A stretch of DNA of 64,000 bases from NCBI GenBank assembly GCA_019915135.1, contig JAHLMK010000021.1:1-64000 (forward strand), given 5' to 3'. Shown here in pieces: positions 38,131 through 49,648 of the stretch (its first letter is position 1; each line of letters opens with the position of its first letter). The DNA comes from Strobilurus pachycystidiatus. Its lineage: Eukaryota; Basidiomycota; Agaricomycetes; Agaricales; Physalacriaceae. The translations under genes were made by a program, and so were the position numbers. The notes under the pieces are model-generated. The model worked only from the letters and a program-made list of their open reading frames with translations. It made no database searches and was not told where the DNA came from.

Positions 38131-39988
38131 ATGTCTCCCCCGGTCTCATGCCAAAGCAAATCGTGTCCCAACGGCAACCCGCCATCCCACCTGGAATGCC
38201 CGACGTGCAATAAGTCAGCCTGGATATCCCACTACGCGTACGGCAAAAAATGATAATAGTCTCTGTCACAGACTCGGCATCCGCGGTTCATTCTTTTGTG
38301 GTCAAGAATGCTTCAAGGCAGGCTGTGAGCCGTCCATCTCGTCGAGACTGTACCGTCGCAGTATCTAACTTGGTGACGATTCGGCAGGGGAACGTATCCA
38401 TCGAAAAGGTTTGCGGCAATCAGGCTAACTGATTGTACAGAAAAGCCACAAGATCGTACATGCGCTCTTGGCTGTATCGAAAGAGGACGCCCTCGAAAGT
38501 GGGTGTTTCCATCCGAGCTCTATATCCTCCTTCGCTGACTGTTTGACATCCAAGAGGGAACGTATAATCCGTTCCCAAACTTCGCCTTCACCGGATCTAT
38601 GCGGCCCATCTACCCACTTTCTCCAAAACGCCAGGTGCCGGCTCATATACCGCGGCCCGATTATGCAGACGATGGTATGAGCATGGATCTCTCGATTCGA
38701 TATGCATGCGAGCTGAACGCGTTGTAACTTGTCACAGGCAGATCACTGGCGGAAGCCAAGGCCACCGGTTTACCTCCGACCATATTGACTTTGGAACAGC
38801 AAGAGAAAATGCGTACTGCTTGTAGAGCACGTCTCTATGTACTTTCTTTGATTTCCGTGCACTCATCCGCTTGCTCTCCAGCTTGGCCGAGAAGTCCTCG
38901 ACCTCGTCGCGTCTCACGTCAAACCTGGCATCACTACCGACGAACTCGACGAGATCGTACACGCTGCAACGATAGAGCGTAACGCCTACCCTTCCCCGCT
39001 AAACTACAACGGCTATCCCAAATCCGTCTGCACGTACGTCGACGCGTCCCAATCCGCGCGTCACTCTCCTTACCTTCCGCCGCAATTTCAGTTCTATAAA
39101 CGAAGTGATCTGCCACGGGATCCCGGACAAGCGAAAGCTCAAAAATGGTGACATTATCAATATTGGTACGCTCTTCTTCTTTGCCGGGGCTCTGTCACAG
39201 TGGACCTTACCGTTCGCAGATGTCAGCCTTTACCATGATGGTGAATGTCACTTTCACGGTGTATTATAAGTAGCTCTTCTATTCTTACTTACCCTGCTCG
39301 CACAAGGTTTCCACGCGGACCTCAACGCAACCTACCCCGTAGGGGAGATTGACGAAGAGTCCAAGAAGCTCATTCGCACCACTCGGCAATGCTTGGATGC
39401 CGCTATCAAGATCTGCAAGCCTGGTGTCCTGTTCCGAGACATAGGCAAAGTCATGTACGCTTCTATCCCGCTGACGACTTACTCATGTGTTTACCGTTTT
39501 TTGGAAGTGAGCCTTTAGCGCGAGCCAATGGCTGCGCAACGGTACGCAACTACGTGGGCCATGGGGTCAATACGCTCTTCCATTGTGAACCCAACTTCAT
39601 CCCGCATTATGCCAAGAACAAAGCTGTGGGTACGATGAAGGCTGGCATGGTATGTACCGCTCACTCAAAGTCCTTCGCTGCGATCTGACATCCGGGCCTG
39701 CGGGGTAGGCTTTCACCATAGAACCTGTAAGCGAAAATCGCTAAGTTCTCGTCCGTTACTAATTCCTTCTGTGCCAGATGATAAACATTGGGACCAACTG
39801 GGGCGACAACCATTGGCCCGATAACTGGACGGCAACGACTCTAGATGGCAAACGTAGTGCCCAGTTTGAAGAGACGCTGCTGTGAGTGGAAGTCCTATAA
39901 CCAGCCTCATCGTCAATGCTCATTTATTGATAGAATCACCGAAACCGGAGTGGAGGTGCTGACAGCCGGAAAACCATTAGAGTTATGA
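38131..39988 (+). CDS. MAP1: Methionine aminopeptidase type 1
   Basis: It removes the initiator Met from nascent proteins at the ribosome. ATG at 38131 begins MSPPVSC. The N-terminal zinc finger has C-x4-C ... HLECPTC ... [14 protein letters not shown]. After a [14 protein letters not shown]...[17 protein letters not shown] linker the pita-bread catalytic domain follows: [44 protein letters not shown] (first metal Asp), [11 protein letters not shown] (second Asp), NYVGHGV (His), TIEP (Glu) and FEETLLIT (Glu), ending GKPLEL-TGA. All five metal ligands are present. The gene is split by about ten short introns, of which 38827-38881 appears to use a GC donor. It is convergent with DPH1. Confidence 0.93.
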
Positions 39989-40255
39989 TAACTACACTAT
40001 ATATGTTGGCTTTGTTCCTAACTCGAGGAACGGACATTGGCCAATGCGGTCGTTCTTTCGACTCGCACTTGGGCGGGGGTACAGAGCTTCAAGGGAAGCG
40101 TATGGGAATCGATCTTTTTTCTTATCTGCTCAGACCGTCCATGTAAATGAATCCTCGGGAGCTCGGAGCATTACTAAAATGCGTGCCGACGTAGAAGACG
40201 TAGACTTTGTCGTTAACGACAACTTCGATACTGAGCATGGAGACAACGATACTTA

Positions 40256-41602
40256 TCAGGTCAAGAACCGCCCAGTCTTCCTCGCCTCTGCCCAGCGGCT
40301 TCCCCGCTTGTAAAAGTCCATGGGATGTGCACCGTTGTCACCCTCCCACTGCCCCAGCGCAACGCCAGCCTCGTACACCGTCAACAACGGCCGTTCAAAC
40401 GCGCCACCCCAATCAATGCTGAGCCGCGGACACGAGGTCTGCACAAACACATCGACGTGCGGGGAGAACAGCGACAATTTGGCGGGAGATAGCTCGGAGA
40501 GGAGGATGGGGATGGGCGTCAAGGAGGAATCTGTTGTTCTCTGCGCTGAGACAGAAGACGTCGTGTGTACAAGCGCGTCCAGATGCCCGGTACTCCCCTG
40601 TCGACCTAGCGTACCGAGGATGATGCCCCACGTTCGACCGCTGCTCGCTTTCTCGACGGCGCTGGCGCGGACTCTGCGCATCGCGACGTGGTCGTATCCT
40701 TCGCGCGTGAGCTTTTTGGCGTAGGGGTCGTAGCGGAAGGCGGGGAGGCCGGGGTTGGCGAGCATGGCTGCCTCGAGATGGAACCGCCCGTCGCCGAGGT
40801 AGATGATTGCATCGGCATCGTCTGACAGGGAGGGCGCTGTGCAGCCTAGGATCTCACCAGGTGAGAGTGGGTGCGCACGGGGGATGAAGGTGTTGTAGTC
40901 CGCTGAGAGGGTGTCGTGCAGAGTAGAGAGGGCTGTGGCGAATTGGATGGTGGATACGAGCGCGATGCGCGTCTTCTCTTCCTGGCCGTCGTCCTCTGCA
41001 GCGGCGATAGCTAAATGTCGATGATTTGTGATTTGGCCGCCGACGTCAACGACGTCTTCGACGAGTTTCTGGAGTGACTGACGCCCGGTGGGGATGTTGA
41101 GCCGGACGGTCTCCTCCAAGTGGCGGGAATCTATGGCAATCTCCACGAAGACGTACATTGTCCGCAGGCCGCCTTCGTCGTTGACGTTCATGGGAACGAG
41201 GCAGCTGTGCCCGTAGTGCACGAGAAAGTCGCACCCGAGTGCGCGCGCGGTGTAGTCATCCACGCAGCACGCCCCGTAGGTCACATCGCCCAAAATGACG
41301 GTAGTTGCGTCGGTGAATCGCTGGATGATGTCGGCAATGATGCACGCGAACATCTGCAGACCCTCTGGAAGCTGCAGTCCTACGCATTGCGACCCGAACT
41401 TGTGGATCTGTGCTATGGTTTTCGGAATCTCGAAGGAATAGTTGGGCGGGAGGACGGAGATGGCGGCATCGAGGGCGGGAGACGATGGGAATTGGGGCGG
41501 GACATAGGCCGATGACTTGAGCGCCTTTTTGGTGGTTGTCCCGACGAATTTGCGCCTCCGAGGCTTGGCAGAAGGCGGACTGGTGGCGGCCGTCCCAGAC
41601 AT
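40256..41602 (-). CDS. DPH1: Diphthamide biosynthesis protein 1 (radical 3-amino-3-carboxypropyl transferase subunit)
   Basis: A 448-aa intronless frame. With DPH2 this iron-sulfur enzyme adds the 3-amino-3-carboxypropyl group of SAM to the conserved His of elongation factor 2, the first step of diphthamide formation in the cytosol. Visible landmarks: LPPNYSFEIPKTIAQI, LQLPEGLQMFACIIADI, GDVTYGACCVDDYTARALGCDFLVHYGHSCLVP (cluster Cys at about 112/113), EILGCTAP (second Cys), YLGDGRFHLEA, and QTSCPRLSIDWG (third Cys). All three cluster positions are intact and the length is typical. It is divergent from the FHA-RING gene, with 232 bp between the two start codons. Confidence 0.95.
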   Translation of the reverse strand: MSGTAATSPPSAKPRRRKFVGTTTKKALKSSAYVPPQFPSSPALDAAISVLPPNYSFEIPKTIAQIHKFGSQCVGLQLPEGLQMFACIIADIIQRFTDATTVILGDVTYGACCVDDYTARALGCDFLVHYGHSCLVPMNVNDEGGLRTMYVFVEIAIDSRHLEETVRLNIPTGRQSLQKLVEDVVDVGGQITNHRHLAIAAAEDDGQEEKTRIALVSTIQFATALSTLHDTLSADYNTFIPRAHPLSPGEILGCTAPSLSDDADAIIYLGDGRFHLEAAMLANPGLPAFRYDPYAKKLTREGYDHVAMRRVRASAVEKASSGRTWGIILGTLGRQGSTGHLDALVHTTSSVSAQRTTDSSLTPIPILLSELSPAKLSLFSPHVDVFVQTSCPRLSIDWGGAFERPLLTVYEAGVALGQWEGDNGAHPMDFYKRGSRWAEARKTGRFLT

Positions 41603-41834
41603 TTTCGATTACTGGTCGATCGATTGAGCATGTACCCCGCCCCTTCCCGATATGGCCTGTGATCGGCGGCATTGCTCGGCTTGATCGTTTCCGATTGGGC
41701 GTTCCTGCCTCTTGTGGCGCACCTCAACATCAACGACGCCATGAACTGAATTCTCTCACGCGCGCCCTCTTCCTCCTACCGCCACGACCACACCGATTCT
41801 CTTCTACGACGCCGACGTTTCTAGCCTTCCTGCC
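41603..41834. promoter_or_regulatory. Shared divergent promoter of DPH1 and the FHA-RING gene
   Basis: Only 232 bp separate the two divergent ATGs, so the regulatory sequence must be shared or tightly packed. No motif stands out. Confidence 0.5.
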
Positions 41835-42961
41835 ATGAACCAACCACCGCCCCACTCGCTCGGCGGCGGCACATCTTCGACTCCGCCGCGCGGCACCATT
41901 CTGGGCCTCCTTCGCGGGCGCGGCCTCAGCCAGAGCCACGACCGCCCTCCCGCTCCCACCACCAACAATCTCCCTGTGCTGCGGGTGAACATCGATCCAG
42001 TGCCAGTGGCTGTAGAGCCGACCGCCGTCGCAGCGCACGGGCCCAGTTACCGCATCCGGCTCGTCCCCCACCTCGACTCGCGGCGCTCCCTCAAGTTCGA
42101 CCCAATCACGCGCGATCTCAAGGAAGGCGAGCCCGCACTGCGCATCGGTCGTGCCAACGCCCACTCCCAGCCGAGCAACATGCCCCAGCCCCATCCGACG
42201 GCGGGCAAGGTCGCCTTCAAGAGCAAGGTCGTCTCTCGCTCGCACGCTGAGCTCTGGGTTGAGGCCAACGGCCTGTTTTACGTCCGCGATACACGCTCGT
42301 CGAGTGGGACGTTTTTGAACCGCGCGCGCCTCAGCCCTGCCAACGAAGAGAGTTCGGCCAGGAACGTCAAGGACGGCGATGTCCTCCAGCTCGGCGTGGA
42401 CTACCAAGGCGGCACAGAAGACATCTATAAGAGCGTCAAGATGCGCGTAGAGATCGGACGAGAATGGCAGGATGGCCGAAATGTATTCAAGTGAGCTCCG
42501 TTTGTTGTTCTCTCTGTCATTGTTCCAATGCTTGCTTCAGCACAAGTGCTATGAAGAATCTCAAAGCTATCGCCAGCGCAGGCCACAAGACAGGTCTACC
42601 CGACTGCTGTATATGCCTATATGCCGTCCGCGTCCACCAGGCGCTATTCATCGCTCCCTGTTCCCACACATTCCACTACAAATGCATCCGCCCCCTAGTC
42701 GATAACCACCACCCGGCCTTTTCCTGCCCGCTTTGTAGGTCATTTGCCGATCTCAATGAGGATGTCGAGATAGACGTCGATGAGAGTGAGGTCGCCGTGG
42801 AGGACGACGCCTCGGAAGTAGACACGAACCCAGCGGATCATGTCGATGACCATGAGGAGGAGGAGGACGAAGCCATGGCAGGTGTCTTGGCCGAGGATGT
42901 AATGATGCCACATGCCATGGGCATGAATGACCTAGTCCAGCAAGTCAAATATCCTTCTTGA
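41835..42961 (+). CDS. FHA-RING E3 ubiquitin ligase, Dma1/Dma2-like
   Basis: Two exons (41835-42490, 42541-42961; 50-nt intron, phase 2) give about 358 aa. A disordered Pro/Gly-rich N-terminus precedes an FHA phosphothreonine-binding domain (LRIGR ... SKVVSRSHAELWVE ... YVRDTRSSSGTFLN ... GDVLQLGVDY). It is followed by a RING finger, CCICLYAVRVHQALFIAPCSHTFHYKCIRPL...CPLC, with C3HC4-type spacing. An acidic tail ends the protein. This FHA-then-RING order is that of the yeast Dma1/Dma2 and fission yeast dma1 ligases (relatives of human RNF8/CHFR), which act in the spindle checkpoint and septin/mitotic exit control; that role is by family inference. Confidence 0.9.
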
Positions 42962-44397
42962 CGGTGCAACACCCTATTACCCCGCCGACGGCCTCATATC
43001 AGACGGTCGCGGCCAGTCTCCAGTCAGCATCGCTACTCCCATCTCTCGTACCATCTCAAATTATCTAAATCACCGCACGGATGATATCCTAATTACATTG
43101 TTACGACTTCTACGCCTTTTTACACACTTGCATCCTTGTTTTCTTGTTCCATATCGCCGTAACTGTACTTTTCAGGTTACTGCCAGTGTCATCGTGAGTG
43201 ATGCTCATCTCCGTGCTTCTCGATACTGATCGCTGTCTCGCAGTAGCAGCTCTCGAAATGAAAAAGTTACTCTCAAGCCATCGTTCAGCCGACTGACGTC
43301 GCCCCCCTCTCCCCCCATAAGCACCGGTACCGCTGCTGATTTATTGATGATAGCCGATTCATTCAGCTTCGGCTTCGACTGTTCTCAGAGACTCAGACCG
43401 TTCCCAAGGTTTGTGATAAAGGAAAGACTTCAGTATTGAGTGCGAGTCCTAAAACACTCTCATCCTCTGATAAAACTGTCGAGCTACTTACATGTTGGTC
43501 AATTCGCCCCGACAACTCAAACATTCGGTCCCAGTATTGAGATCGCCACAGGCAATTGCCTGGCAACGAAATCGTGGATATCGAGTCTCCCCGGATACCG
43601 TTCGGCCGACGCGTGCATTCTACGCGAGCAGCGAGTTCCCGTCAATCAATAGCAAGGAAGGGTGAGTCCTGAAAGCGATCTTAGACAGCTTGTAGGCGAC
43701 AAGTTCTTTTCTGAATGCCTAGGAGACTGGATTGGGGCGCTCGAACTTGAGGTCGTCAAAGTACTTTTCATTGAACGCGGTACGGTATACTATTCTCTCT
43801 AGACAGCTCATCAGCATAACAAGCCGAAGATACAGAAAGACACGTACGAAGACACGTACGCGCAAGCTTCCTACAAAGGCCTGAGGCCACGGTGCGGCGA
43901 CATGGCGCATGTGCATGGACGGTCGACATCAATTGTCCGAAATCGAGCGGTTCAGATCCTTGATAGTAGTGTAGTTGAGAGATTTCTAGCCGAGTTCATC
44001 CTCCGTACTACTGTAAATTGTGTGCATTGTAATTGGCACGAATGGGGCTGCGGCAGTGGAAAGGGCGCAAATAGCTTGCCGCCATGCCGAACAGTCCTTG
44101 ACCTCTTACCAGTGACCACAACGTTCACCAATGCGCCAGAACATTTCACAAGGCCACGAGTCTTTCGACGTCGAGCTCCGACTGTCTGCGCTTCAAGCTC
44201 CCATGGTCAAGCAAATGCTGCACTCATAGTGGGAACGATAACGACAAGGATGATCAAACCTTGAATACAACAACATAATGTGGGTCCGTGATGGTATATG
44301 CTGATCCTCCAAGTACAATAACACTTCTCGAATAGGTGTTTTGAGGCGCCGCATAAGTACAAGACGCCACCGCTTGAGATGGATCCATTCGACCTTC
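42962..44397. other. Intergenic region without a supported gene
   Basis: The first few hundred bases are AT/pyrimidine-rich and probably hold the 3' UTR of the FHA-RING gene. Scattered open frames are short, lack conserved features and lie in several phases. I see no tRNA or repeat. Untranslated RNA or an upstream exon of the next gene cannot be excluded. Confidence 0.3.
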
Positions 44398-47300
44398 ATG
44401 TCCTCTACCCAGGCTCAGGGTCCCCAAAGGACTTACAATACTGGGATGGGCCGAGCTGACAGCATTGTGGACGAAAAGCATGCTACTGTTGCTTACAAGA
44501 CAGAGGAGGAGTTGTGGCACGCACTGGAGACCTATGCTCCGGCTATCGATGACTGTACGTTAGCGGGGGCATCCATACTGTCTCTATCTCACATCTTTCT
44601 CAGACGAACTCATCTGTTCTGCTCTCGATGAGCTCGGCATTACATACGCGCCGACCTCCCCCGATGAATCCATCCCTCCTCCTTCCTTTGCCGAACTGCA
44701 AGAGACCTATACCAGGCTTCTCCGCGCTCCGAACGACACCGCCTTGGGCACCCTCACGTACGCAGAGGCCCAAGCACTCACGAACTCCCTCTCCGAAACA
44801 GACTTTGAATCTCGCATAGCTCAAATGTACCAGACCATCACCATACAGGAGTGGGAGCGCGCCTACGCCGAACCTGAACCCAGGAATCCTTCCAAATACG
44901 ACGATTACACGCTGGAACAAAGGGCACAGGCGGAGAAAGCTATGCTGGACGAAATGAACGAACTGGACGCACGTTGGCAGCGCGCATACGATGAGTGTAC
45001 GCAGATCCCTGGACCGGATGGCGAGTTTCCTCCGCGGCTGGATGTTCGGCAGGAAGGCATCCCAGAGTCTGCGCTGACGGAGCGAGAGCTGCCACCGCTG
45101 GCGCCGTACAATATCCCAAAAGAGTTGGCGCAGCGTTCTCAGGCGTTGAAAGATGCTGCTGCTGCTGCTGAGGCGCGGAGACCACGAAGCACCTCGTCTC
45201 GACGTAGTTCACGTCGCAGGGGGCGCCGTGCGCGTAAACGGCGACAATTACCTAGTCCTCCAGACTCAGATGACGAATGGCCGCCTAGTGGTCAAAATGT
45301 GTGCGCTCCTTCCCCTCCAGGTGGTGTCACGACTCCAGGGGCTCAGATGATCGCTGGTGTCACGTCTCAGGCAAGTTGTCGTGCTCTTCTCTTTACGATC
45401 CATTCACTTACTGAACACTTGTGCAGGCTCTGCCGCAACCTTCTCCTCCTGCGAATTCTGCAGAGGTCAATGCTAAAATTCTACGCATGTGGACTTTCAA
45501 TCGTACACCCCCGCCGCGTCTGCCCTTGCCCGTGGTAGATAATACTACTATCCCCGTGAACAGTGCTTCGGTAAACCCAATGTCAACACCGGTTTCTGGT
45601 CTCCCAGCCACGCCTTTTACAACAGACTGTTCTCAAGCTGCAAGCGTACCATTGACAGACCCTCAGCAGACTCCCCAATCACAGAGCGCTCCAGCAGTCC
45701 CATCTGTATTCCCTACACCTTTCCCTCGGGCGCCAGTGTCGTTATCTCCTTCTCCGGTCTTGCGAGATGCGGCGCAGGTTCCTCTAAGCTCTGAGACACT
45801 GACAGCGAACCCAACAAAGCCGTCTCAGCAATCCGGAACTACAACGGCATTGCCTCAGCCCCTCCCAACGCCTGGGACTTCTCGCCAGCCGGTTCTCTCT
45901 GTGCCATCTTCGAGTAACTTGAAGACCCCTAGGCCTCAACAGTCTCCATCGCTCCCCCAGCAGGGTCCCCCGAGAATGGTCATTCCACAGAGCGCTCCCG
46001 TGGTTTCGTCCGCATTACCGGTACCACCTTCTCGTCCGTCGGTGTCGGTAGCTCCCTCTCCGGCCATCGGCAGGCGTGATGCGGCGCAGGTCGCACAATC
46101 TCACGGACCGCCATTACAGCAGTTTGGCAATGTATCAGCATCGCATCAGCGTGTTCGACAGACGAGCGTGGCGTCGACGCCTTTGGTGATCCCGCCCGAG
46201 CCTCAGCTGTTTGCGTCAAAAAACAGAATACCATATTGGACGAACGTGGAAGTCGGAATGACGGGACTCCGAAACATTGGGAATACGTGTTATATGAACT
46301 CGGTGCTGCAGTGTTTGAGTGCGACGGTACCGTTTGCGCAATTCTTTACTGGTGTGTTCTCCAACTGCTACAGTATCAAGAAGGAAGATGATGCTGACGG
46401 CAGAGTAGCCGGAGAGTGGATGCATGAAGTGAACAAGTACGCGCTGCCGCCGTTGCGGCCAGGATGGGACGAGAATCCTAGGGACCTCTTGAATGGGAAG
46501 ACGAGTTCCTTGTTTTCGGATTTGCTGCGTAGGCTCTGGGGCTCTGAGCTACCATGGGTCGCGCCGGAAGGCATTTGGGTAAGTGTGTGTGAACCCTCCC
46601 CCTCGACCGTGTCTCAGCCCTATCTCTAGGAACATATGACAAACCACTACAACGTTTTTAAAGACAAACGGCAGCACGACGCGGGCCAATGGATGGGCAG
46701 CCTTCTCGAAGTGCTCAGTGCCGAGCTCAATCGTGTGAGGGACCCTGACTGTGACGCCTGGCCGGACGAATGGTACTTGGACCTTCTAACACGCCCACTC
46801 GCAAAGTCGAACTACATGGCTTGGAAGAAAGAGTTGATGCGCGAGAGTAGTATTGTGTTGGATTGTTTCGGGACCTTGTCGCGGACTATACTGCAGTGCC
46901 AGAGGTGTTTCAAGGTACGTTCTTCCAGGATCGACTTAAGAGTTGTTGAGCTGATGAGGAGGGTTTTGTTTGACAGGAGAAACCGAGTTTTTCGACAGAG
47001 ACTATCCTTCCACTCAGTTTCCCTTCGAAGTATGGCTCGTCGCGGTTGACGCCACGACAGTGCTTTGAGAGCGTCTTCCAGACTGGGGAGGATATGAAAG
47101 GGAGTAACCAATGGTAAGACTCGGACTCTGAGATTATCTTTTGTCATCATCTCACATTTGTAGGGAATGCCCTTTCTGCAAGTCCCGCCAAGACACCAAA
47201 GTTACGACTCGTCTTTCTCGTGCTCCACCTGTCCTGCTGCTTCAGCTCAAACGTTACGGAGAGTCATTGGACGGGAAGAAGAAGAAGAACATGGTTGATT

Positions 47301-49499
47301 TTCCTCTGAGGGATCTCGACATGTCGGACTGGATGGTCACACTCGATCCAGAAGTCAGTGGGCCCTCTTCGGACGATGCCCGCGCGCAGCGACCACCATA
47401 TCGGTATGACCTCTACGCTGTTGTCAATCATGTCGGCGAAACGACCGAAAGTGGTCATTGTAGGTCATAATTGTACGCTGCTGAGTAGGAGTCCTGATGT
47501 TCTTTGCTTCAGATACTGCGACGATCCTTTCCAACGGGCGCTGGAAGGAGTGCGATGACGAACTCATTCGGGACATTGAGAACTCGGAGGTCATGGTATG
47601 GCCTCTTTGCTGCTAGTTCTTCGTCGTCGCTCATCATCTCGTAGACGCCAAAAGCATACATCTTGCTCTACAAGAGGACAGAGGTCCACACGTTTCCGAC
47701 GCCTGGGCCATCTCAACCTGCTGTTCTTCCCGTGTCATCTTCGAGTAAGGCCCCTCGTCCTCAGTCTTCATCATTTCCTACAAGGACGGCCAAGCCGCAG
47801 AGTGCTCCGGCACGTTCGTCAGCATTGCCTTTGGCAACTCCTCATGCACCAGTGTCTGTCCTCCCCGTACCGTCCACGGCGCGAGATCAATCGCGGATTT
47901 CTGGGCAGGCTCCTCGACGTCCGAGAACAGCGATGGTCCGCCCTTCGCCACTTCCACCAATGGCGTCCCAGCAGTCTGAGACTTTACGAGTACCGCGTCT
48001 ACCACCATCAACGACCCAGGCACCTGGCACGTCTCGGCAAGCAGTTCCTCGCCTTTCGCCTGGCGGGGCCACAGTAGGCGTGTCGACAGTTACTACGACC
48101 TCCGTACCAGCAGCCTCACATCAGGTTCAGAGGTCAAGTGCAGGCCCTCGTCCAGCGCAGCAATCTAGCTCTCGGCATGCACCAATAAGCGATGTCCCGA
48201 TTCCTCGAAACCGTGATGCCCTAATCGCTCTACTAACGCGTGGACCCAATGAATATTCTCTTTCGGAATGGCCAAACTTTTGGAACGACGGTCTTCCCGT
48301 CAATCAAAACTGCTGCTTTCGGAATGCGGACCTGCAAAGTCTCTTGCATTGTCAGACTTTTACTAGGCTATTTTTGCAGCTCTATGGACTCATTGGCGAA
48401 GACGAGTTCCTCGAGATTGCCCCGCTTGTGCGTGCCACAGTGCGCTTTGTGCACCTGTACTTCGAGAAGAGGACAGAGCCACTTATAAACGACCATGGCC
48501 CCCCGCGGGCACCCCAGATTGCCCTGTTTGAAACACTTAAACGATTGATGCCGCGCCTTTTTGTGAGTTCTTCTTCGACCTCCATGAAATCGCGGTGTTA
48601 ATGTTCATAGCGTACGCCTCAATATCAAGAGGATGTGAATGAATTTCTAGGGTGTTTCTTGGAACGTTTGGATGAAGAGTTTCGGGCAATTTTGAAGGCA
48701 TTACCGTCACATGTATGCTGTCTCTCCTCTACGATAAACGTCATCTGAACGTTTTCCAGACCAGTGTGAGATGTCAGTCAGCCAGAAGTTCAATAAAGAG
48801 TCTCTTTGGAATTGATAATACGCTTGGTGGGAGAACGTTGCCACTTCCATTCTTAACGGTAGAATCTCCGAGTCTGTCGCTCATCATCCCACTAATATCT
48901 TGAACCGCATTGTAGAAACCGTTTGACGATGCTCAACTACAACTGCCTAAACTACTCGTCGACGTGATGTCTCACCCCACGGTCAACATCAAGTTTCCTT
49001 TGGAGCGTTTGCCCCAGGTGCTCTTTCTCATGATCGATCTCTGCTCCGACATGGGACAAGGTCAGGAACCGACAAAAGTGTTGGCGACTGTCGATATCCC
49101 AGAATTTCTTGAGCTCCCTACAGGTGAATGCAATTTTCGCCTACTTAAGTGATTTTTCGTGTGTTCATGCTGGATAGGATTTCTAAACCCTCAGAGATAC
49201 GATAGGATCCCTCAGTACAAGCTCAAAGCTGGTGTGTCTCTTCATGTGTTCGTGTGGCTGATAATTTACACAACTTCACAGTTGTATACCATTTTGGTCC
49301 CGGCACCGTGGCGGGTCACTACACGGCCGATGTCCGCCACCCCTTGTCGGACGAATGGTACGATGTAAACGACCAAAACAAAACTCATCTTGGCTCGTTC
49401 CAAGATGTTGTTGCAACCCAGAGGAAGATTCAGACCGAGGAGGTTGACTCGTATTTCCCTAAGAGACCGTATCTACTATTTTACGAGATGTGCATCTAG
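44398..49499 (+). CDS. Ubiquitin carboxyl-terminal hydrolase with two USP domains in tandem
   Basis: A long multi-exon gene (roughly 1,450 aa). The start is uncertain (ATG 44398 or 44446). A Glu/Arg-rich N-terminal region of about 300 aa precedes a Pro/Ser-rich linker and the first USP domain: Cys box GLRNIGNTCYMNSVLQCL near 46262, RQHDAGQW, LQCQRC and CPFCK zinc pairs, LLLQLKRYG, His box ESGHYTATI and WKECDD, ending AYILLYKR. Without a stop the frame continues through a second Pro/Ser linker into a diverged USP domain: VNQNCCFRNADLQSLLHC near 48296, YQEDVNEFLGCFLERL, VVYHFGPGTVAGHYTAD, WYDVND, and PYLLFYE at the end. Catalytic Cys and His are present in both. One intron (45371-45426) has a GC donor (CAG|GCAAGT). 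It probably removes ubiquitin from substrates. The 3' end converges on DNA2. Confidence 0.85.
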
Positions 49500-49648
49500 T
49501 CTTCATCCCCGCCTCAGCAAGGTTCCTTGAGAACGGTCCATCCACTTCGGAATCTACGTAAGAACAGCAGCGCTTTATGCACTTTTATGAGGCTTTGATC
49601 CAGAAAGTTTCGTCCATTGAGATCATGAATATATACCGGATTCTATTG

